Source: Brucella thiophenivorans
GTDB taxonomy: Bacteria; Pseudomonadota; Alphaproteobacteria; Rhizobiales; Rhizobiaceae
NCBI RefSeq assembly: GCF_002252445.1
Contig: NZ_NNRJ01000058.1
Coordinates: 1-62,308, forward strand
Length of the DNA: 62,308 bases
Reading direction: 5' to 3'
Below are positions 27,101-35,865 of this stretch, in pieces (position 1 is the first letter of the stretch; every line of letters begins with the position of its first letter). The notes under the pieces were generated by a model. The model made no database searches and had not been told where the DNA came from. It saw only the letters and a program-made list of their open reading frames with translations. The position numbers and the translations under genes were made by a program.

Positions 27101-29622
27101 AAATCCGGGCGAATGCCGATGAGATCAGTTTCCGGCTGAATGGCAACATCGATCTTACGCTCAACCGCACGACCACCGGTTTCGCGCATACGAACGGTCA
27201 CAGCTGCATTGACGAGACGTGTCGTTGACGGCATTTCGTCGACGGCAACCGGGAAAGTCGCCTTGCCGTTATCATCGACTTTTGACAGTCCATCGAGCGG
27301 AAGGCGTGTGGCTTCGCCCTGTTCTTCATCGGCGAGGCCGAAATAATAGCCCTTGAAGCGGTCCCACTGACGCTTGGTTGAAAGTGTTACTTCGCCTTCA
27401 AGTGCAAGACCGGCGGCAGGCGCACCATAGAGGAAACGACCGTCCACGGTGATATTGGCGGTTTCGCCAACAGCGATTTCCGGCTTGTCGGACGTCAGAT
27501 CAAACTCGATCCGGTCCGGCACAAAATCTTCAACCAGAAACATCTGCGTGGCAATCGCTGGCTGCTTGGGATCGGTATAGATCGACACCGACCATGTGCC
27601 GCGCATCGCGTTGGTTGGCAAGGTCAGGTCGATGGCATGACCGCCCGACAGTTTGCTATCAGAAACAAGACGGCGATCTTCCACACCATCGGGACGCGAG
27701 AAAATGAAGGTCAGTGGCAGATCGTCGATTGCGTTGGTATTATCGTCACGCGCAAGCGCACCCACATGCACCACTTCGCCAGCACGATAGATACCGCGTT
27801 CAGTCCATGCATAAAGATCAAGTGCTTTGGGCACTGCACGGCCCGTCACACCACGATCGGAAAGATCGAAACCAGCGCGAGCCATATCGAGGAATGTGAA
27901 ATCCTCATCATGCTGACTTGCCATCAGCACCGCTGGCACCATGCCGTCTGTGCCGCGTGTCAGTCCCGGCGTAAACGTCGCCCGGCCATCGCTGTCAGTG
28001 GTCGCTTCGCCCAGCACTTCATTGTTGCGGGCAAGCAAGCTCAGCTTCACACCCTTGAGCGGCTCCGCGCTTTCCAGCGAACGGGCAAATACATTGATGC
28101 CGTCCTGCCCGGTATAGGTCGAAAGGCCGATGTCGGAAACGACAAACCACTGCGTTGCCTTGGTGCCATATTCATCATCGGACTTCTGAACCAGCGGTTC
28201 AGCGGTTAGCACATAGACGCCGGGCTTGCGTTCCGGCAGGGCTTCATCAACCGGGAAACTGGTCGTTGCTTCCTTGTTCAGCTGATTGCCTGCAACCTCG
28301 ATCTCACCTTCCCAGACAGGCGCACCCATCTGATCGGAAACCGTGCTGATGTCGTAGCTGTCCAACTGGCGCAGGAACTGATAGCCGGAAAGAAGCTGTG
28401 CGAGCGAACGGTCGCCAACGCGGTAAAGCTTCACTTTCGCAGCATCAAGATTAACGCTGACCAGCGGAATGCCGCGACGTGCCTTGGCAGGCAGCACAAA
28501 GCTGTCGCCGGTAAAGCGCACGGATGGCGCGCGGTCCTGCACATAGATCGAAAGATTGACCGGAGCTGGCAGCACTTCGCCAACAGCCGATGGCAGACCC
28601 TGACGAAAAGTCACCGTATAATTGCGGCCATGTTCCAGACCCTCGACGCAAATCTGGCGGTCCTTGGCGTCAACGGCTTTTGGCGCAGCATTGTCGAGCA
28701 GGACGAAGCTTGAATAATCGACACCGCTTTTGACCAGTTCTTCCGAGAACTGCGCGCAGATGCGCGGCGCGGCATTGTCATTATCAACCGTATTATTGAC
28801 GATGCGGAAGCCTTTGCGGGCCTTTAGATCTTCATAGGCGGCACGAACCGATGCCGAATTGACGAGATCAAGGCTCGCTTCATAAGCCTGCAGAGCCGGG
28901 CGTGATGCATCGCGCTTTTCGAGTGCCTGCGCCATGACGGCAAGCGCTTGCGCGCGCTCATCCTTGGTGCGTGAGGTCTGGTAGGCAAACCACGAGGCCG
29001 ATGTCGCATCGCGCTGGAATTTGGAGCGTTCCTGACCATTGGACGGCTCGGTCGCAAGCGCTGACAGTGCATATCCAGCCCAGATTTCGCTTTCGTCCGG
29101 CGACATGCTGGCAGCGAGGCGAAATTTTTCCATCGCTGTGCGCGGGTCGCCATTCATGCCTGCCGCTCCCGCTTCATTGCGCAGCGTCCTAAGGCTGTCA
29201 GAGCTGTCCAGAGCGGCCAGCTCACGCTTCAGACGCCGGGCTTCGTCAACCAGATTGGCAGCAAATAAGGAGATGGCAGGCGGCGCGCCAATGTCTTCAA
29301 CAGCAACGGCAGCGGGAGATTCCGTGACAACACGGCCAGCAATAGAGCCGACAGACTGATTGAGCTTGTTGAAATCGGCTTTCAGAAAGCACCATTTAAC
29401 CTTCGGATTATAGGTGAAGGCCAGACAGGCATTATCGCCAAGGCAGATACTTTTACATTGCGCAAGCGAGACATTCTTTTCGGTGCGCAGATCGAAGCCG
29501 AAATAATCGGCATCCTGCGTGGTCTCGATTTGCCGTGTTTCTGCGGCGTGAGCGCTCAATGATGTCGCAAAGCAGAACGCAGTCGTAAAGGCCAGTAAAA
29601 GGCGTTTAAACCGAACAGACAT
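24112..29622 (-). CDS. Bacterial alpha-2-macroglobulin (YfhM-like), thioester type
   Basis: An 1836-residue secreted protease inhibitor. A signal peptide (MSVRFKRLLLAFTTAFCFATS...AHA) is followed by a PAN/Apple-like module (residues ~30-85, several Cys: SLAQCKSICLGDNACLAF). MG domains come next, and then the thioester motif YGCTEQ with Cys1380, which covalently traps proteases. The C-terminal receptor-binding-like domain follows the alpha/alpha toroid. No lipobox cysteine is seen, so it is periplasmic rather than lipid-anchored, unlike E. coli YfhM. The start at 29622 has GAAGAG upstream; ten extra residues to 29652 are unlikely. It is transcribed together with pbpC. Confidence 0.93.
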   Translation of the reverse strand: MSVRFKRLLLAFTTAFCFATSLSAHAAETRQIETTQDADYFGFDLRTEKNVSLAQCKSICLGDNACLAFTYNPKVKWCFLKADFNKLNQSVGSIAGRVVTESPAAVAVEDIGAPPAISLFAANLVDEARRLKRELAALDSSDSLRTLRNEAGAAGMNGDPRTAMEKFRLAASMSPDESEIWAGYALSALATEPSNGQERSKFQRDATSASWFAYQTSRTKDERAQALAVMAQALEKRDASRPALQAYEASLDLVNSASVRAAYEDLKARKGFRIVNNTVDNDNAAPRICAQFSEELVKSGVDYSSFVLLDNAAPKAVDAKDRQICVEGLEHGRNYTVTFRQGLPSAVGEVLPAPVNLSIYVQDRAPSVRFTGDSFVLPAKARRGIPLVSVNLDAAKVKLYRVGDRSLAQLLSGYQFLRQLDSYDISTVSDQMGAPVWEGEIEVAGNQLNKEATTSFPVDEALPERKPGVYVLTAEPLVQKSDDEYGTKATQWFVVSDIGLSTYTGQDGINVFARSLESAEPLKGVKLSLLARNNEVLGEATTDSDGRATFTPGLTRGTDGMVPAVLMASQHDEDFTFLDMARAGFDLSDRGVTGRAVPKALDLYAWTERGIYRAGEVVHVGALARDDNTNAIDDLPLTFIFSRPDGVEDRRLVSDSKLSGGHAIDLTLPTNAMRGTWSVSIYTDPKQPAIATQMFLVEDFVPDRIEFDLTSDKPEIAVGETANITVDGRFLYGAPAAGLALEGEVTLSTKRQWDRFKGYYFGLADEEQGEATRLPLDGLSKVDDNGKATFPVAVDEMPSTTRLVNAAVTVRMRETGGRAVERKIDVAIQPETDLIGIRPDFSGDEVPQGGTAKFSLIASDSKGDRKALDGAQWSLVKIERNYQWYRSGNSWNYEPVTFTKAIANGKIDLTTDGEAEISLPVDWGRYRLEIETADASGPATSYEFDAGWYVSSTSTETPDGLEIALDKEHYAAGDTAELKISPRFAGELLITIGAEKLLKTITASVPEGGTTIDIPVGEDWGAGAYVTVTLFRPGEAIESRMPARAIGLKWLKVDPADKQLAVKLTPPEKIIPRSTLSIPVSVENAGGEQAYVMVAAVDVGILNLTRYQPPNPENWFFGQRQLGLEMRDMYGRLIDGSLGVTGKLRTGGDGGNMAAEGSPPTEKLVALFSGPVEIDSDGKATITFDIPQFNGTARVMAVAWTKKAVGQAVSDVIIRDPVVITAGLPRFMAPGDQANIRFDIANTDAPDGDYRVSLETTDNLGVEVGSYPESIALKGGKRQSITVPLNALATGAGGVTIRLSNDAGLNVEQALALPVRPVDLPVTSRHVVNLTANGGSVRVDGGLLSESLLDGAFVSVGVTRSAAFDVPALLMALDRYPYGCTEQTTSRALPLLYLSEMAAGTEAAANLASSGLESQEELKKRVQDSIFRVLNNQSSSGSFGLWSPGSGDLWMDAYVTDFLTRAREKGYDVPQQAMLSALSNLQNALGYTTDVKERGNDIAYALYVLARNKKASVGDLRYFADTQLENFASPMAVAQLGAALALYGDQPRSERVFNSSLQLATSQSSYDYNRSDYGSPLRDGAAMLALASETKPAPKVLPSLITLVEFQREKARYLSTQDQAWMLLAARGLQDDNGAISLDINGTAHQGAFSERLNGAALETQPLVVTNKGQGSVDAVVTAVAAPAQSLPAGGEGFNIERTYYTLDGGAANVTGVNQNERYVVVLKIDDLQEWQSRLLVTDLLPAGFEIDNPGLVSSADLGNLPWLESTQAAHLEFRNDRFVAAFDRSAGEKKPITLAYVVRAVTPGLYTHPAATVEDMYRPQFAARTATSMMEVAAP

Positions 29623-29795
29623 GAATGTCACTCTTCTGTAGTTGTCCCTCATCCCGCGCGGTTGTCGTCCACCCGCACGCTCGTAGATCAGACATTACCA
29701 ATTTATCCGTAACTGGATAGCTGGATTCGTGTGAGAACACATTGATAAGCTCTCAAAAAGAGTGAACCAGAATTTCATGCCAAGTTTCAAGTTTA

Positions 29796-29812
29796 TTAGA
29801 ACGATATTCTAA
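29796..29812. promoter_or_regulatory. Inverted repeat, possible operator of the ABC/monooxygenase operon
   Basis: TTAGAA-CGATA-TTCTAA has perfect 6-bp arms. It lies 88 bp before the first gene of the operon, where a promoter-proximal regulator would bind. The GntR gene at the operon's far end is one candidate; the site does not match the classic FadR-type TNGTNNNACNA. Confidence 0.45.
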
Positions 29813-29899
29813 CTCTGATTTCAGTAATGGAATTCCGTTCGTCGTAAAGAGGGTTCGACTTCCTTAAATTCGCACCAGCTTAAACGAAGGAAATCCCCC

Positions 29900-30736
29900 A
29901 TGCTCCTCAGCGTCAAAAACATGACAAAAACTCTCATTGCGGGCTCGCTTATGGCGCTTGCGGCGTCCGGTGCGGCACACGCCGATGCAACGCTGGATCG
30001 CATCAAGGCCAAGGGCAAGCTGACCGTCGGCGTCATCCTTTCGGGCGCACCATTTGGCTACATCGATCCAAAAACCCAGGAGCAGAAGGGCCTCAACATC
30101 GATATTGCCAAGGAATTGGCAAAGGGACTTGGGGTTGAGCTTGCAACGCAGACCGTCACACCGCCAAACCGCGTACAGTTTCTTCAGCAGGGCAAGGTCG
30201 ATGTTCTGATCGCCAATATGCAGTATACCGAAGAGCGTGCAAAATCGCTTGGTTATGTGAAAACGCCTTATGACCGCATGGGCGGTGCCGCCATTGGCCG
30301 TAAAGACAGTGGTATCAAGGATTGGAACGACCTTAAGGGCAAGATCGCCTGCGTTTCGCAAGGTTCCAACTATGCCCAGCCGCTGGCAGAAGAATATGGT
30401 GCCAATGTCAAGGCACTGCCAAGCCAGCCGGAATCGCTTCTGGCGCTCAAAGGCGGCAATTGCGACGTCTCGGTTCACGTCAGCGGCACGCTCGGCCTGT
30501 TGCTTCAGGATCGCGCCGATGAGTGGAAGGACTATGCTATTCTGATCCCGACCGATCTCATCCCTTCGGATTCTGTCATCTGGTTCAAGAAGGACGAAAA
30601 CGATACCGAAGCAGCGCTCGACAAGATTGTTCGCGATTTGCATGCATCGGGCAAGATGATCGAGATTGCTAAGGCAAACCGCCTTCCAAACCTCAGCTAT
30701 CTGGAAGAAGAGCACAACAAGCTCAAGTCGCAGTAA
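29900..30736 (+). CDS. Amino-acid-type ABC transporter substrate-binding protein
   Basis: A 278-residue family 3 extracellular solute-binding protein. A signal peptide (MTKTLIAGSLMALAASGAAHA) precedes KAKGKLTVGVILSGAPFGYID and the lobes with DVLIANMQYTEERAKSLGYV. The ATG at 29900 follows AAGGAAAT; an internal Met (29921) is an alternative. It heads a plus-strand operon with two permeases, an ATPase, an MmgE/PrpD protein and an FMN monooxygenase system. The ligand is therefore probably a polar amino-acid-like molecule that the downstream enzymes break down. Confidence 0.92.
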   Translation: MLLSVKNMTKTLIAGSLMALAASGAAHADATLDRIKAKGKLTVGVILSGAPFGYIDPKTQEQKGLNIDIAKELAKGLGVELATQTVTPPNRVQFLQQGKVDVLIANMQYTEERAKSLGYVKTPYDRMGGAAIGRKDSGIKDWNDLKGKIACVSQGSNYAQPLAEEYGANVKALPSQPESLLALKGGNCDVSVHVSGTLGLLLQDRADEWKDYAILIPTDLIPSDSVIWFKKDENDTEAALDKIVRDLHASGKMIEIAKANRLPNLSYLEEEHNKLKSQ

Positions 30737-30837
30737 TTCGGGACCCTGTAAATTTCGACTTATAAACCAGACTATTTGCGGGCGGTTTATCCGTCCGCAC
30801 CTCCAGAGCGTCTGCGGAAAGTTACCGGATAGTTTCA

Positions 30838-31581
30838 ATGGAACAAGCTCTGATTTCGCGCTTTATCGAACTGACCAGCGCAATCGGCCTCAATTATGAA
30901 TTTCTCAACAGCAGCTATGAACGAGGCATCTGGTTTCATGGCATGGTCACCACGCTAGAGCTGGTTGTTATCACCATTCCGCTAAGCCTGGTTTTCGGCT
31001 TTTTGTTTGCTGGGGCGCTGACATCCAACAAGCGCTGGCTTTCAGTGCCAGTGCGCGGCTATGTCGAACTCACCCGCAATACGCCAACGCTAGTTCAGCT
31101 TATGTGCGGATTCCTTGTGCTCAATATGCTGATTTCAAATGCAATCGGCGGTGCACAGAACAATCCGCTGACACCGTTCTTCTGGCTCATCACAATCACT
31201 GCTCTGCATATCGCAGCCCTTCACGCCGAAGCGCTGCGCGGTGGCATCGAGGCCGTGCCCGGCACGACGATTGAAGCAGCCAGAGCCATCGGCTTCAATT
31301 CATTGCAAGTGCTGATTTATGTCGAACTGCCGCTTGCGATCCGCACAGCGCTGCCTGCCATAGTCAATAATCTCGTCAATCTGGTGAAACTCTCCACCGT
31401 GGGTTCAGCGATTGCAGTGGGCGAGATCACCTACGCCTCCATTCTGATCTGGACGCAGCGCGACAATGTTGTCGAACTGATGCTGGTCATTCTGCTGTTC
31501 TTCAGCATCATCAATCTCATCGTCGCACGCCTTGGCTACTGGTTTGAAAAGCGCCTTGCAATTCCGGGATATGGCCAATGA
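30838..31581 (+). CDS. Polar amino-acid ABC transporter permease (HisM/GlnP type), first subunit
   Basis: A 247-residue inner-membrane protein with about five spans. It carries the family EAA loop EALRGGIEAVPGTTIEAARAIGF and an N-terminal VELTRNTPTLVQL. The last codons overlap the next permease by 4 bp (ATGA at 31578). Together they form the heterodimeric channel of a polar amino-acid importer. A 101-bp gap separates it from the binding protein gene. Confidence 0.93.
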   Translation: MEQALISRFIELTSAIGLNYEFLNSSYERGIWFHGMVTTLELVVITIPLSLVFGFLFAGALTSNKRWLSVPVRGYVELTRNTPTLVQLMCGFLVLNMLISNAIGGAQNNPLTPFFWLITITALHIAALHAEALRGGIEAVPGTTIEAARAIGFNSLQVLIYVELPLAIRTALPAIVNNLVNLVKLSTVGSAIAVGEITYASILIWTQRDNVVELMLVILLFFSIINLIVARLGYWFEKRLAIPGYGQ

Positions 31582-32357
31582 ATATCGCAATTGAACAGAA
31601 GCCCGGTATCCGGCTGTCACCTGCAATGCTCACATTCACGACCATCATTCTTGCAGTCGCGTTCTGGTTCTATATTGATCCATCGCTCGGCCAGATATGG
31701 GTCGATTGGCTGCCTTATCTTGGCAAGGGCTTTGCCATGAATGTGCTGATCAGCATTTTTGCGATCACGCTCGGCACGCTTGCGGGTGTCATTCTCGGCG
31801 TTATGGAGCTTGCGCCCTATAAGATCATCCGCGCACCGGCGATCACCTATGTGCAGATTTTCCGCAATGCGCCGCATCTCGTGCTGATCTTCGCCGCCAC
31901 CTATATTTTCCCGTTTGAACTGGTGGTGTTTGGCAATTACGTCCCCTTCCCTGACTGGATCAAGGCGGTCGTTGGCCTCGCAATTCCGGCAAGCGCGCAT
32001 ATTGCAGAAATCACCCGTGGCTCCATTCAGTCGATCCCGACGGCACAATGGGAAGCATCACAGGGCTTGGGCTTTTCGCGTCTGCAATCGCTGCGCTATA
32101 TCATTCTGCCGCAATGCATCAAGCGTTCGCTGCCGCCATGGATGAACCTTTATACCTCCATCACCATGGGAACGGCTCTGGCCTCACTCGTGGGCGTGCA
32201 TGAATTGTTGCACTCGGCAACCGATGCAAGCACCGCTGTGCAGCGCAATGACTTCACCGTCATCATCTATCTAACCGTGCTGATGGCGTTCTTCCTCTTC
32301 TGCTATCCCGTGTCGCGCTTTACGCAGCGGCTCGAAAAGCGGCTCTCCTCCCGCTGA
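31578..32357 (+). CDS. Polar amino-acid ABC transporter permease, second subunit
   Basis: A 259-residue inner-membrane protein of the same family as its neighbour. It has YVQIFRNAPHLVLIF and the EAA loop EITRGSIQSIPTAQWEASQ followed by GLGFSRLQSLRYI. It overlaps the first permease by 4 bp and is followed 18 bp later by the ATPase gene. It forms the transmembrane channel with the first permease. Confidence 0.93.
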   Translation: MNIAIEQKPGIRLSPAMLTFTTIILAVAFWFYIDPSLGQIWVDWLPYLGKGFAMNVLISIFAITLGTLAGVILGVMELAPYKIIRAPAITYVQIFRNAPHLVLIFAATYIFPFELVVFGNYVPFPDWIKAVVGLAIPASAHIAEITRGSIQSIPTAQWEASQGLGFSRLQSLRYIILPQCIKRSLPPWMNLYTSITMGTALASLVGVHELLHSATDASTAVQRNDFTVIIYLTVLMAFFLFCYPVSRFTQRLEKRLSSR

Positions 32358-32375
32358 CAAGGATCTGGAATTCAC

Positions 32376-33167
32376 ATGAACGACACCACCAAAACCACAC
32401 TTGTCGAACTGGAAAATGTTCATCTGTCGTTCGGGCAGAATGAAGTGCTCAAGGGTATCGACCTTAAAATCAACAAAGGCGATGCAGTTTCGATTATTGG
32501 CCCATCGGGTTCGGGAAAATCGACCATTCTGCGCTGCATCAATGGTTTGCTGATCCCGCAATCTGGCAAAATCACCGTGGGTTCGACCCGCGTGGACGAG
32601 CTTAAAACCGAAGCCGAGCGTATTAAACTGCGCAAGCGGATCGGCATCGTGTTTCAGCAGTTCAATCTTTTCCCACATCTTACAGTTCTGGAAAACATCA
32701 CAATTGCGCCGCTCAAAATTCTGCGCACGCCAAAAGCCGAAGCCGAACGCCACGCAAAAGAACTGCTCAAAAAAGTACGTCTTGAACATAAAACGGATGC
32801 CTATCCGGGTGAACTTTCCGGCGGTCAGCAGCAGCGCGTGGCTATCGCGCGTGCGCTTGCCATGCGCCCCGAACTGGTACTGTTTGACGAAGTCACCTCT
32901 GCGCTCGATCCTGAAACCGTCGGCGAAGTACTTGCCGTTATTCGCGATCTCGTCAATGAGGGCATGACCAGCATTCTCGTAACCCACGAAATGCGCTTTG
33001 CTGAAGAAATCAGCGATACGATCGTGTTTACCGAAAACGGCCGCATCATCGAACACGGCTCGCCGGACCAGCTTTTCTATCAATCGAAGAACCCGCGTAT
33101 CAGCGCTTTCGTCAATGGTCTTGGTGGGACTGGGAACCGGATCAACGAAGGCGGCGAAGGCATCTGA
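32376..33167 (+). CDS. Amino-acid ABC transporter ATP-binding protein (GlnQ/HisP type)
   Basis: A 263-residue ATPase: Walker A GPSGSGKST, GIVFQQFNLFPHLTVLENI (Q-loop), signature LSGGQQQRVAIARALA, Walker B LVLFDEVTSALDPE and switch His in LVTHEMRF. The 'DEVTSALD' variant is normal for this subfamily. Ribosome binding site AAGGATCTGG lies 9 nt upstream. It ends one base before the start of the MmgE/PrpD gene, so transport and catabolism are tightly linked. Confidence 0.95.
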   Translation: MNDTTKTTLVELENVHLSFGQNEVLKGIDLKINKGDAVSIIGPSGSGKSTILRCINGLLIPQSGKITVGSTRVDELKTEAERIKLRKRIGIVFQQFNLFPHLTVLENITIAPLKILRTPKAEAERHAKELLKKVRLEHKTDAYPGELSGGQQQRVAIARALAMRPELVLFDEVTSALDPETVGEVLAVIRDLVNEGMTSILVTHEMRFAEEISDTIVFTENGRIIEHGSPDQLFYQSKNPRISAFVNGLGGTGNRINEGGEGI

Positions 33168-33168
33168 C

Positions 33169-34497
33169 ATGACGGATCAGATCACCCACAGACTGAGTGA
33201 AGCTATTGTCAGCTCAAAACCATCGTCAGAAGCAATCGCCCTTGCCCGCACGGCAATTGTCGATTTTCTGGCCTGCGCGCTTGGCGGTGCCAATGATCGC
33301 AGCACGCTTCTTGTACAAAAGGTTTTGGGCGCGGGCGGCAACATTGCGCTGATTGGAAGTAACGGAAAGGCCGATGCTTTTTCGGCAGCGCTGATCAACG
33401 GTCATGCAGCCCATGTGCTCGATTATGATGATGTGCATGGCAGTGTGCGCGGACATCCGACCATCGCCATCGTACCGGCCATTCTTTCGGTTGCCGCAGA
33501 AAGCAATGTCAGCGCAGAGGCTTTCATTTCCGCCTATATCGTCGGGCTTGAAACCATGGCGCGGCTTGGCCTTGCCATGGGCACGAAACATTATGAAACA
33601 GGCTTTCACGCAACCGCAACGCTTGGCACAATCGGCGCTGCGGCGGCCATTGCCCATCTTCTCAAATTCGATGGTGCGACCACCGCCGTCGCGCTCGGTC
33701 TTGCTGCCACACAGTCGGCTGGGCTTCGCCTGCAATTTGGCTACGATGCTAAACCACTTCATGCCGGACTTACCGCGCGCGCTGGCCTGACGGCTGCGCG
33801 ACTGGCAGAAGCCGGATTTCAGGGTGCACCGGATTTCATCGATAGTTCTATCGGATTTTTCAAAGCCTTTGCCTTTGGAGCGGAAGACGTTACGCGTGTT
33901 ACGCAAGGCTGGGGTGCACCATGGCAGATTGTCGTGCCGGGTCTGACGCTCAAGGCTTTCCCCTGCTGCACGGCAGCACATCCCGTTGCGGTCGGCGCAT
34001 TGGCGCTGCGCCATGAAAAAGCGCTGCAACCTGATCAGATTGCAGCAGTGTCCATCACCTTTCCGCCCGGCGGTGATGCCGCATTGGTGACGACCAGGCC
34101 CGTGACCGGGATCGATGCGCGTTTCAGCCCGGAATATGTTTTTGCTGCTGCATTGCGCGACGGAAAACTCACCATTGCGCATTTTGATGAGCAACCAGTG
34201 GATGCCGATCTGGCACAACTTGCAGCGAAAGTTACACGTCGCCATGATGAAAGCGCGCCGCGTCTTTCTCCCGATCCGAAAACCCGCTTTGTCATCATTG
34301 ATGTGACGCTCAAAGACGGCTCGACGCTTTCGCAACGGGTTGATGGCCTGCCGAGCATCAGCGACCCAACCGACAAATTCAAAGACGCAACGAAGGACGA
34401 TCCGCGCTTTGCAGGCATACCGGACCTCGTCCAATCCATGACCAGCGCAGACGACTTGCAAAAGCTCATCTCATTGCTCAACCAGTCCCCGGAGTAA
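33169..34497 (+). CDS. MmgE/PrpD-family protein (iminodisuccinate epimerase/2-methylcitrate dehydratase-like)
   Basis: A 442-residue protein of the MmgE/PrpD superfamily, recognised by FLACALGGANDRSTLLV, NGHAAHVLDYDDVHGSVRGHPT and KAFPCCTAAHPVAVGAL. The family contains 2-methylcitrate dehydratase, cis-aconitate decarboxylase and iminodisuccinate epimerase. The ATG at 33169 is the first after the ATPase stop. A longer in-frame reading into the ATPase gene is rejected. The context, a polar amino-acid importer before it and an NtaA/SnaA-type monooxygenase after it, favours a role in handling a stereoisomer or hydrated form of an imported amino-polycarboxylic acid over the propionate pathway. No prpB/prpC lies nearby. 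Confidence 0.88.
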   Translation: MTDQITHRLSEAIVSSKPSSEAIALARTAIVDFLACALGGANDRSTLLVQKVLGAGGNIALIGSNGKADAFSAALINGHAAHVLDYDDVHGSVRGHPTIAIVPAILSVAAESNVSAEAFISAYIVGLETMARLGLAMGTKHYETGFHATATLGTIGAAAAIAHLLKFDGATTAVALGLAATQSAGLRLQFGYDAKPLHAGLTARAGLTAARLAEAGFQGAPDFIDSSIGFFKAFAFGAEDVTRVTQGWGAPWQIVVPGLTLKAFPCCTAAHPVAVGALALRHEKALQPDQIAAVSITFPPGGDAALVTTRPVTGIDARFSPEYVFAAALRDGKLTIAHFDEQPVDADLAQLAAKVTRRHDESAPRLSPDPKTRFVIIDVTLKDGSTLSQRVDGLPSISDPTDKFKDATKDDPRFAGIPDLVQSMTSADDLQKLISLLNQSPE

Positions 34498-34501
34498 AAA
34501 T

Positions 34502-35797
34502 ATGACCAAGAAACAAATGCATCTGGGCCTCTTTCTGCAAGGTGCAGGCCACCATGTTTCTGGCTGGCGGCACCCTAATGCCGAATCTGGCAGCGAGAAT
34601 TTCGATCTGCTTCGCCGTGTAGCGAAAGAAGCTGAAGATGCGAAGTTCGACATGCTCTTTCTGGCAGACGGCCTGACCAGCGGCACCGATGCGCATCCAT
34701 CGATGGTTGCACGTTTTGAGCCGCTGACGCTTCTATCCGCGCTTGCCATGGTGACAGATAAGATCGGTCTGGCGGCAACAGCCTCGACCACCTATGGCGA
34801 GCCTTATCATACCGCACGCGCTTTTGCGTCCATCGATCATCTGAGCCATGGACGTGCGGCGTGGAACATCGTCACCACGTCTTATGCCCGCACGGCAAAC
34901 AACTTCTCAAAAAGCCATCCTGAACATGACGAGCGCTATGCGGTTGCCGAAGAGTTCGTCGATGTTGTTCGCGGCCTTTGGGATAGCTGGGACGACGACG
35001 CGTTTCCAAAAGACAAGGAAAAGGGCGTCTATGCCGATCCCAATAAGGTGCATGTGCTCAACCATACCGGCAAATATTATTCGGTGCAGGGGCCGCTTAA
35101 TATTCCGCGCTCGCCGCAAGGCCATCCGGTTCTCATTCAGGCCGGATCTTCCGGCCCCGGTCAGGATCTCGCAGCACGCATTGCGGATATTGTTTTCACG
35201 GCCCAGCAGAGCCTGCCGGAAGCGCAAAGCTTTTATGCAAGCCTGAAGGAACGCGTGGTGAAGGCCGGTCGCGATGCCGACAGCGTCGCCGTGATGCCGG
35301 GCTTCATGCCAATCATCGGCGATAGCTTCGAGGATGCTGCGGAAAAGCTAAAAGAACTCAATCGCTGGACCGACATCAAAAGTGCCATGCCATTGCTCGA
35401 AGAGCGCATCGGCCACAGCCTTGCCGAATACGATCTCGATGGCCCCCTGCCGGATCTTCCAATTTCCGACCAGCTTCGCAGCCGTGCAGAACTCCTGCGC
35501 GATCTCGCACACCGCGAAAACCTTACCATTCGCGATCTGGCGCTGCGCGTCGCTGCCGGCCGTGGTCATCATATTGTGCTCGGCACGGCAGAGCAGATTG
35601 CCAACCGGATGCAGGAATGGTTTGAAGGCAAAGCTGCCGATGGCTTTAACGTGATGCCACCTTATTTTCCAGGCGGTCTTGAAGACTTCAACCAAAAGGT
35701 CGTACCGATCCTTCAGGATCGCGGACTGTTCCGCACCGAATATACGGGCTCGACATTACGGGATCACCTCAATATTGCTCGGCCAGACATAAGCTAG
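34502..35797 (+). CDS. FMN-dependent LLM-class monooxygenase (NtaA/SnaA/DszA family)
   Basis: A 431-residue bacterial luciferase-like oxygenase: MHLGLFLQGAGHHVSGWRHP at the start, TASTTYGEPYHTARAFASID, GRAAWNIVTTSY and VLIQAGSSGPGQDLAA are the landmarks of the nitrilotriacetate/pristinamycin/dibenzothiophene-sulfone group. These enzymes use FMNH2 supplied by a partner reductase, and a flavin reductase gene follows at 35866. The start is 4 bp after the MmgE/PrpD stop. It likely oxidatively cleaves a C-N (or C-S) bond of the compound brought in by the ABC importer. Confidence 0.92.
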   Translation: MTKKQMHLGLFLQGAGHHVSGWRHPNAESGSENFDLLRRVAKEAEDAKFDMLFLADGLTSGTDAHPSMVARFEPLTLLSALAMVTDKIGLAATASTTYGEPYHTARAFASIDHLSHGRAAWNIVTTSYARTANNFSKSHPEHDERYAVAEEFVDVVRGLWDSWDDDAFPKDKEKGVYADPNKVHVLNHTGKYYSVQGPLNIPRSPQGHPVLIQAGSSGPGQDLAARIADIVFTAQQSLPEAQSFYASLKERVVKAGRDADSVAVMPGFMPIIGDSFEDAAEKLKELNRWTDIKSAMPLLEERIGHSLAEYDLDGPLPDLPISDQLRSRAELLRDLAHRENLTIRDLALRVAAGRGHHIVLGTAEQIANRMQEWFEGKAADGFNVMPPYFPGGLEDFNQKVVPILQDRGLFRTEYTGSTLRDHLNIARPDIS

Positions 35798-35824
35798 AAC
35801 TTATAAGCATCCCCCAAACAAAGG

Positions 35825-35853
35825 CCGGAAAGCCTGCCCCACAGGTTTTCCGG
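35825..35853 (+). promoter_or_regulatory. Intercistronic hairpin without U-tract
   Basis: CCGGAAAGCCTG / CAGGTTTTCCGG gives a 12-bp stem with one G-T pair and loop CCCCA. It lies between the monooxygenase and the reductase and is not followed by a T-run. It may act as a processing or attenuation element that lowers reductase output, rather than a full terminator. Confidence 0.55.
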
Positions 35854-35865
35854 TTGGCATGATTG

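Noticed and set aside
26002..27228. A 408-codon open reading frame opposite the alpha-2-macroglobulin gene
   Set aside because: It is fully antisense to a gene with strong domain evidence. It has no recognisable protein features and is Arg/Cys/Thr-rich as expected for a shadow frame.
29864..30838. A 324-codon open frame opposite the substrate-binding protein gene
   Set aside because: A mirror of the codon pattern of the real gene. No signal, domain or ribosome binding site.
32998..33168. Longer N-terminus for the MmgE/PrpD protein
   Set aside because: These codons overlap the ATPase gene in another frame and have no family similarity. The ATG at 33169 follows the ATPase stop by one base.
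32271..33170. A 299-codon open frame opposite the ABC ATPase gene
   Set aside because: The ATPase carries all Walker and signature motifs on the plus strand; the opposite frame has none.
33226..34461. A 411-codon open frame opposite the MmgE/PrpD gene
   Set aside because: It lies wholly inside a well-supported gene on the other strand and reads as a Cys/Arg-rich shadow.
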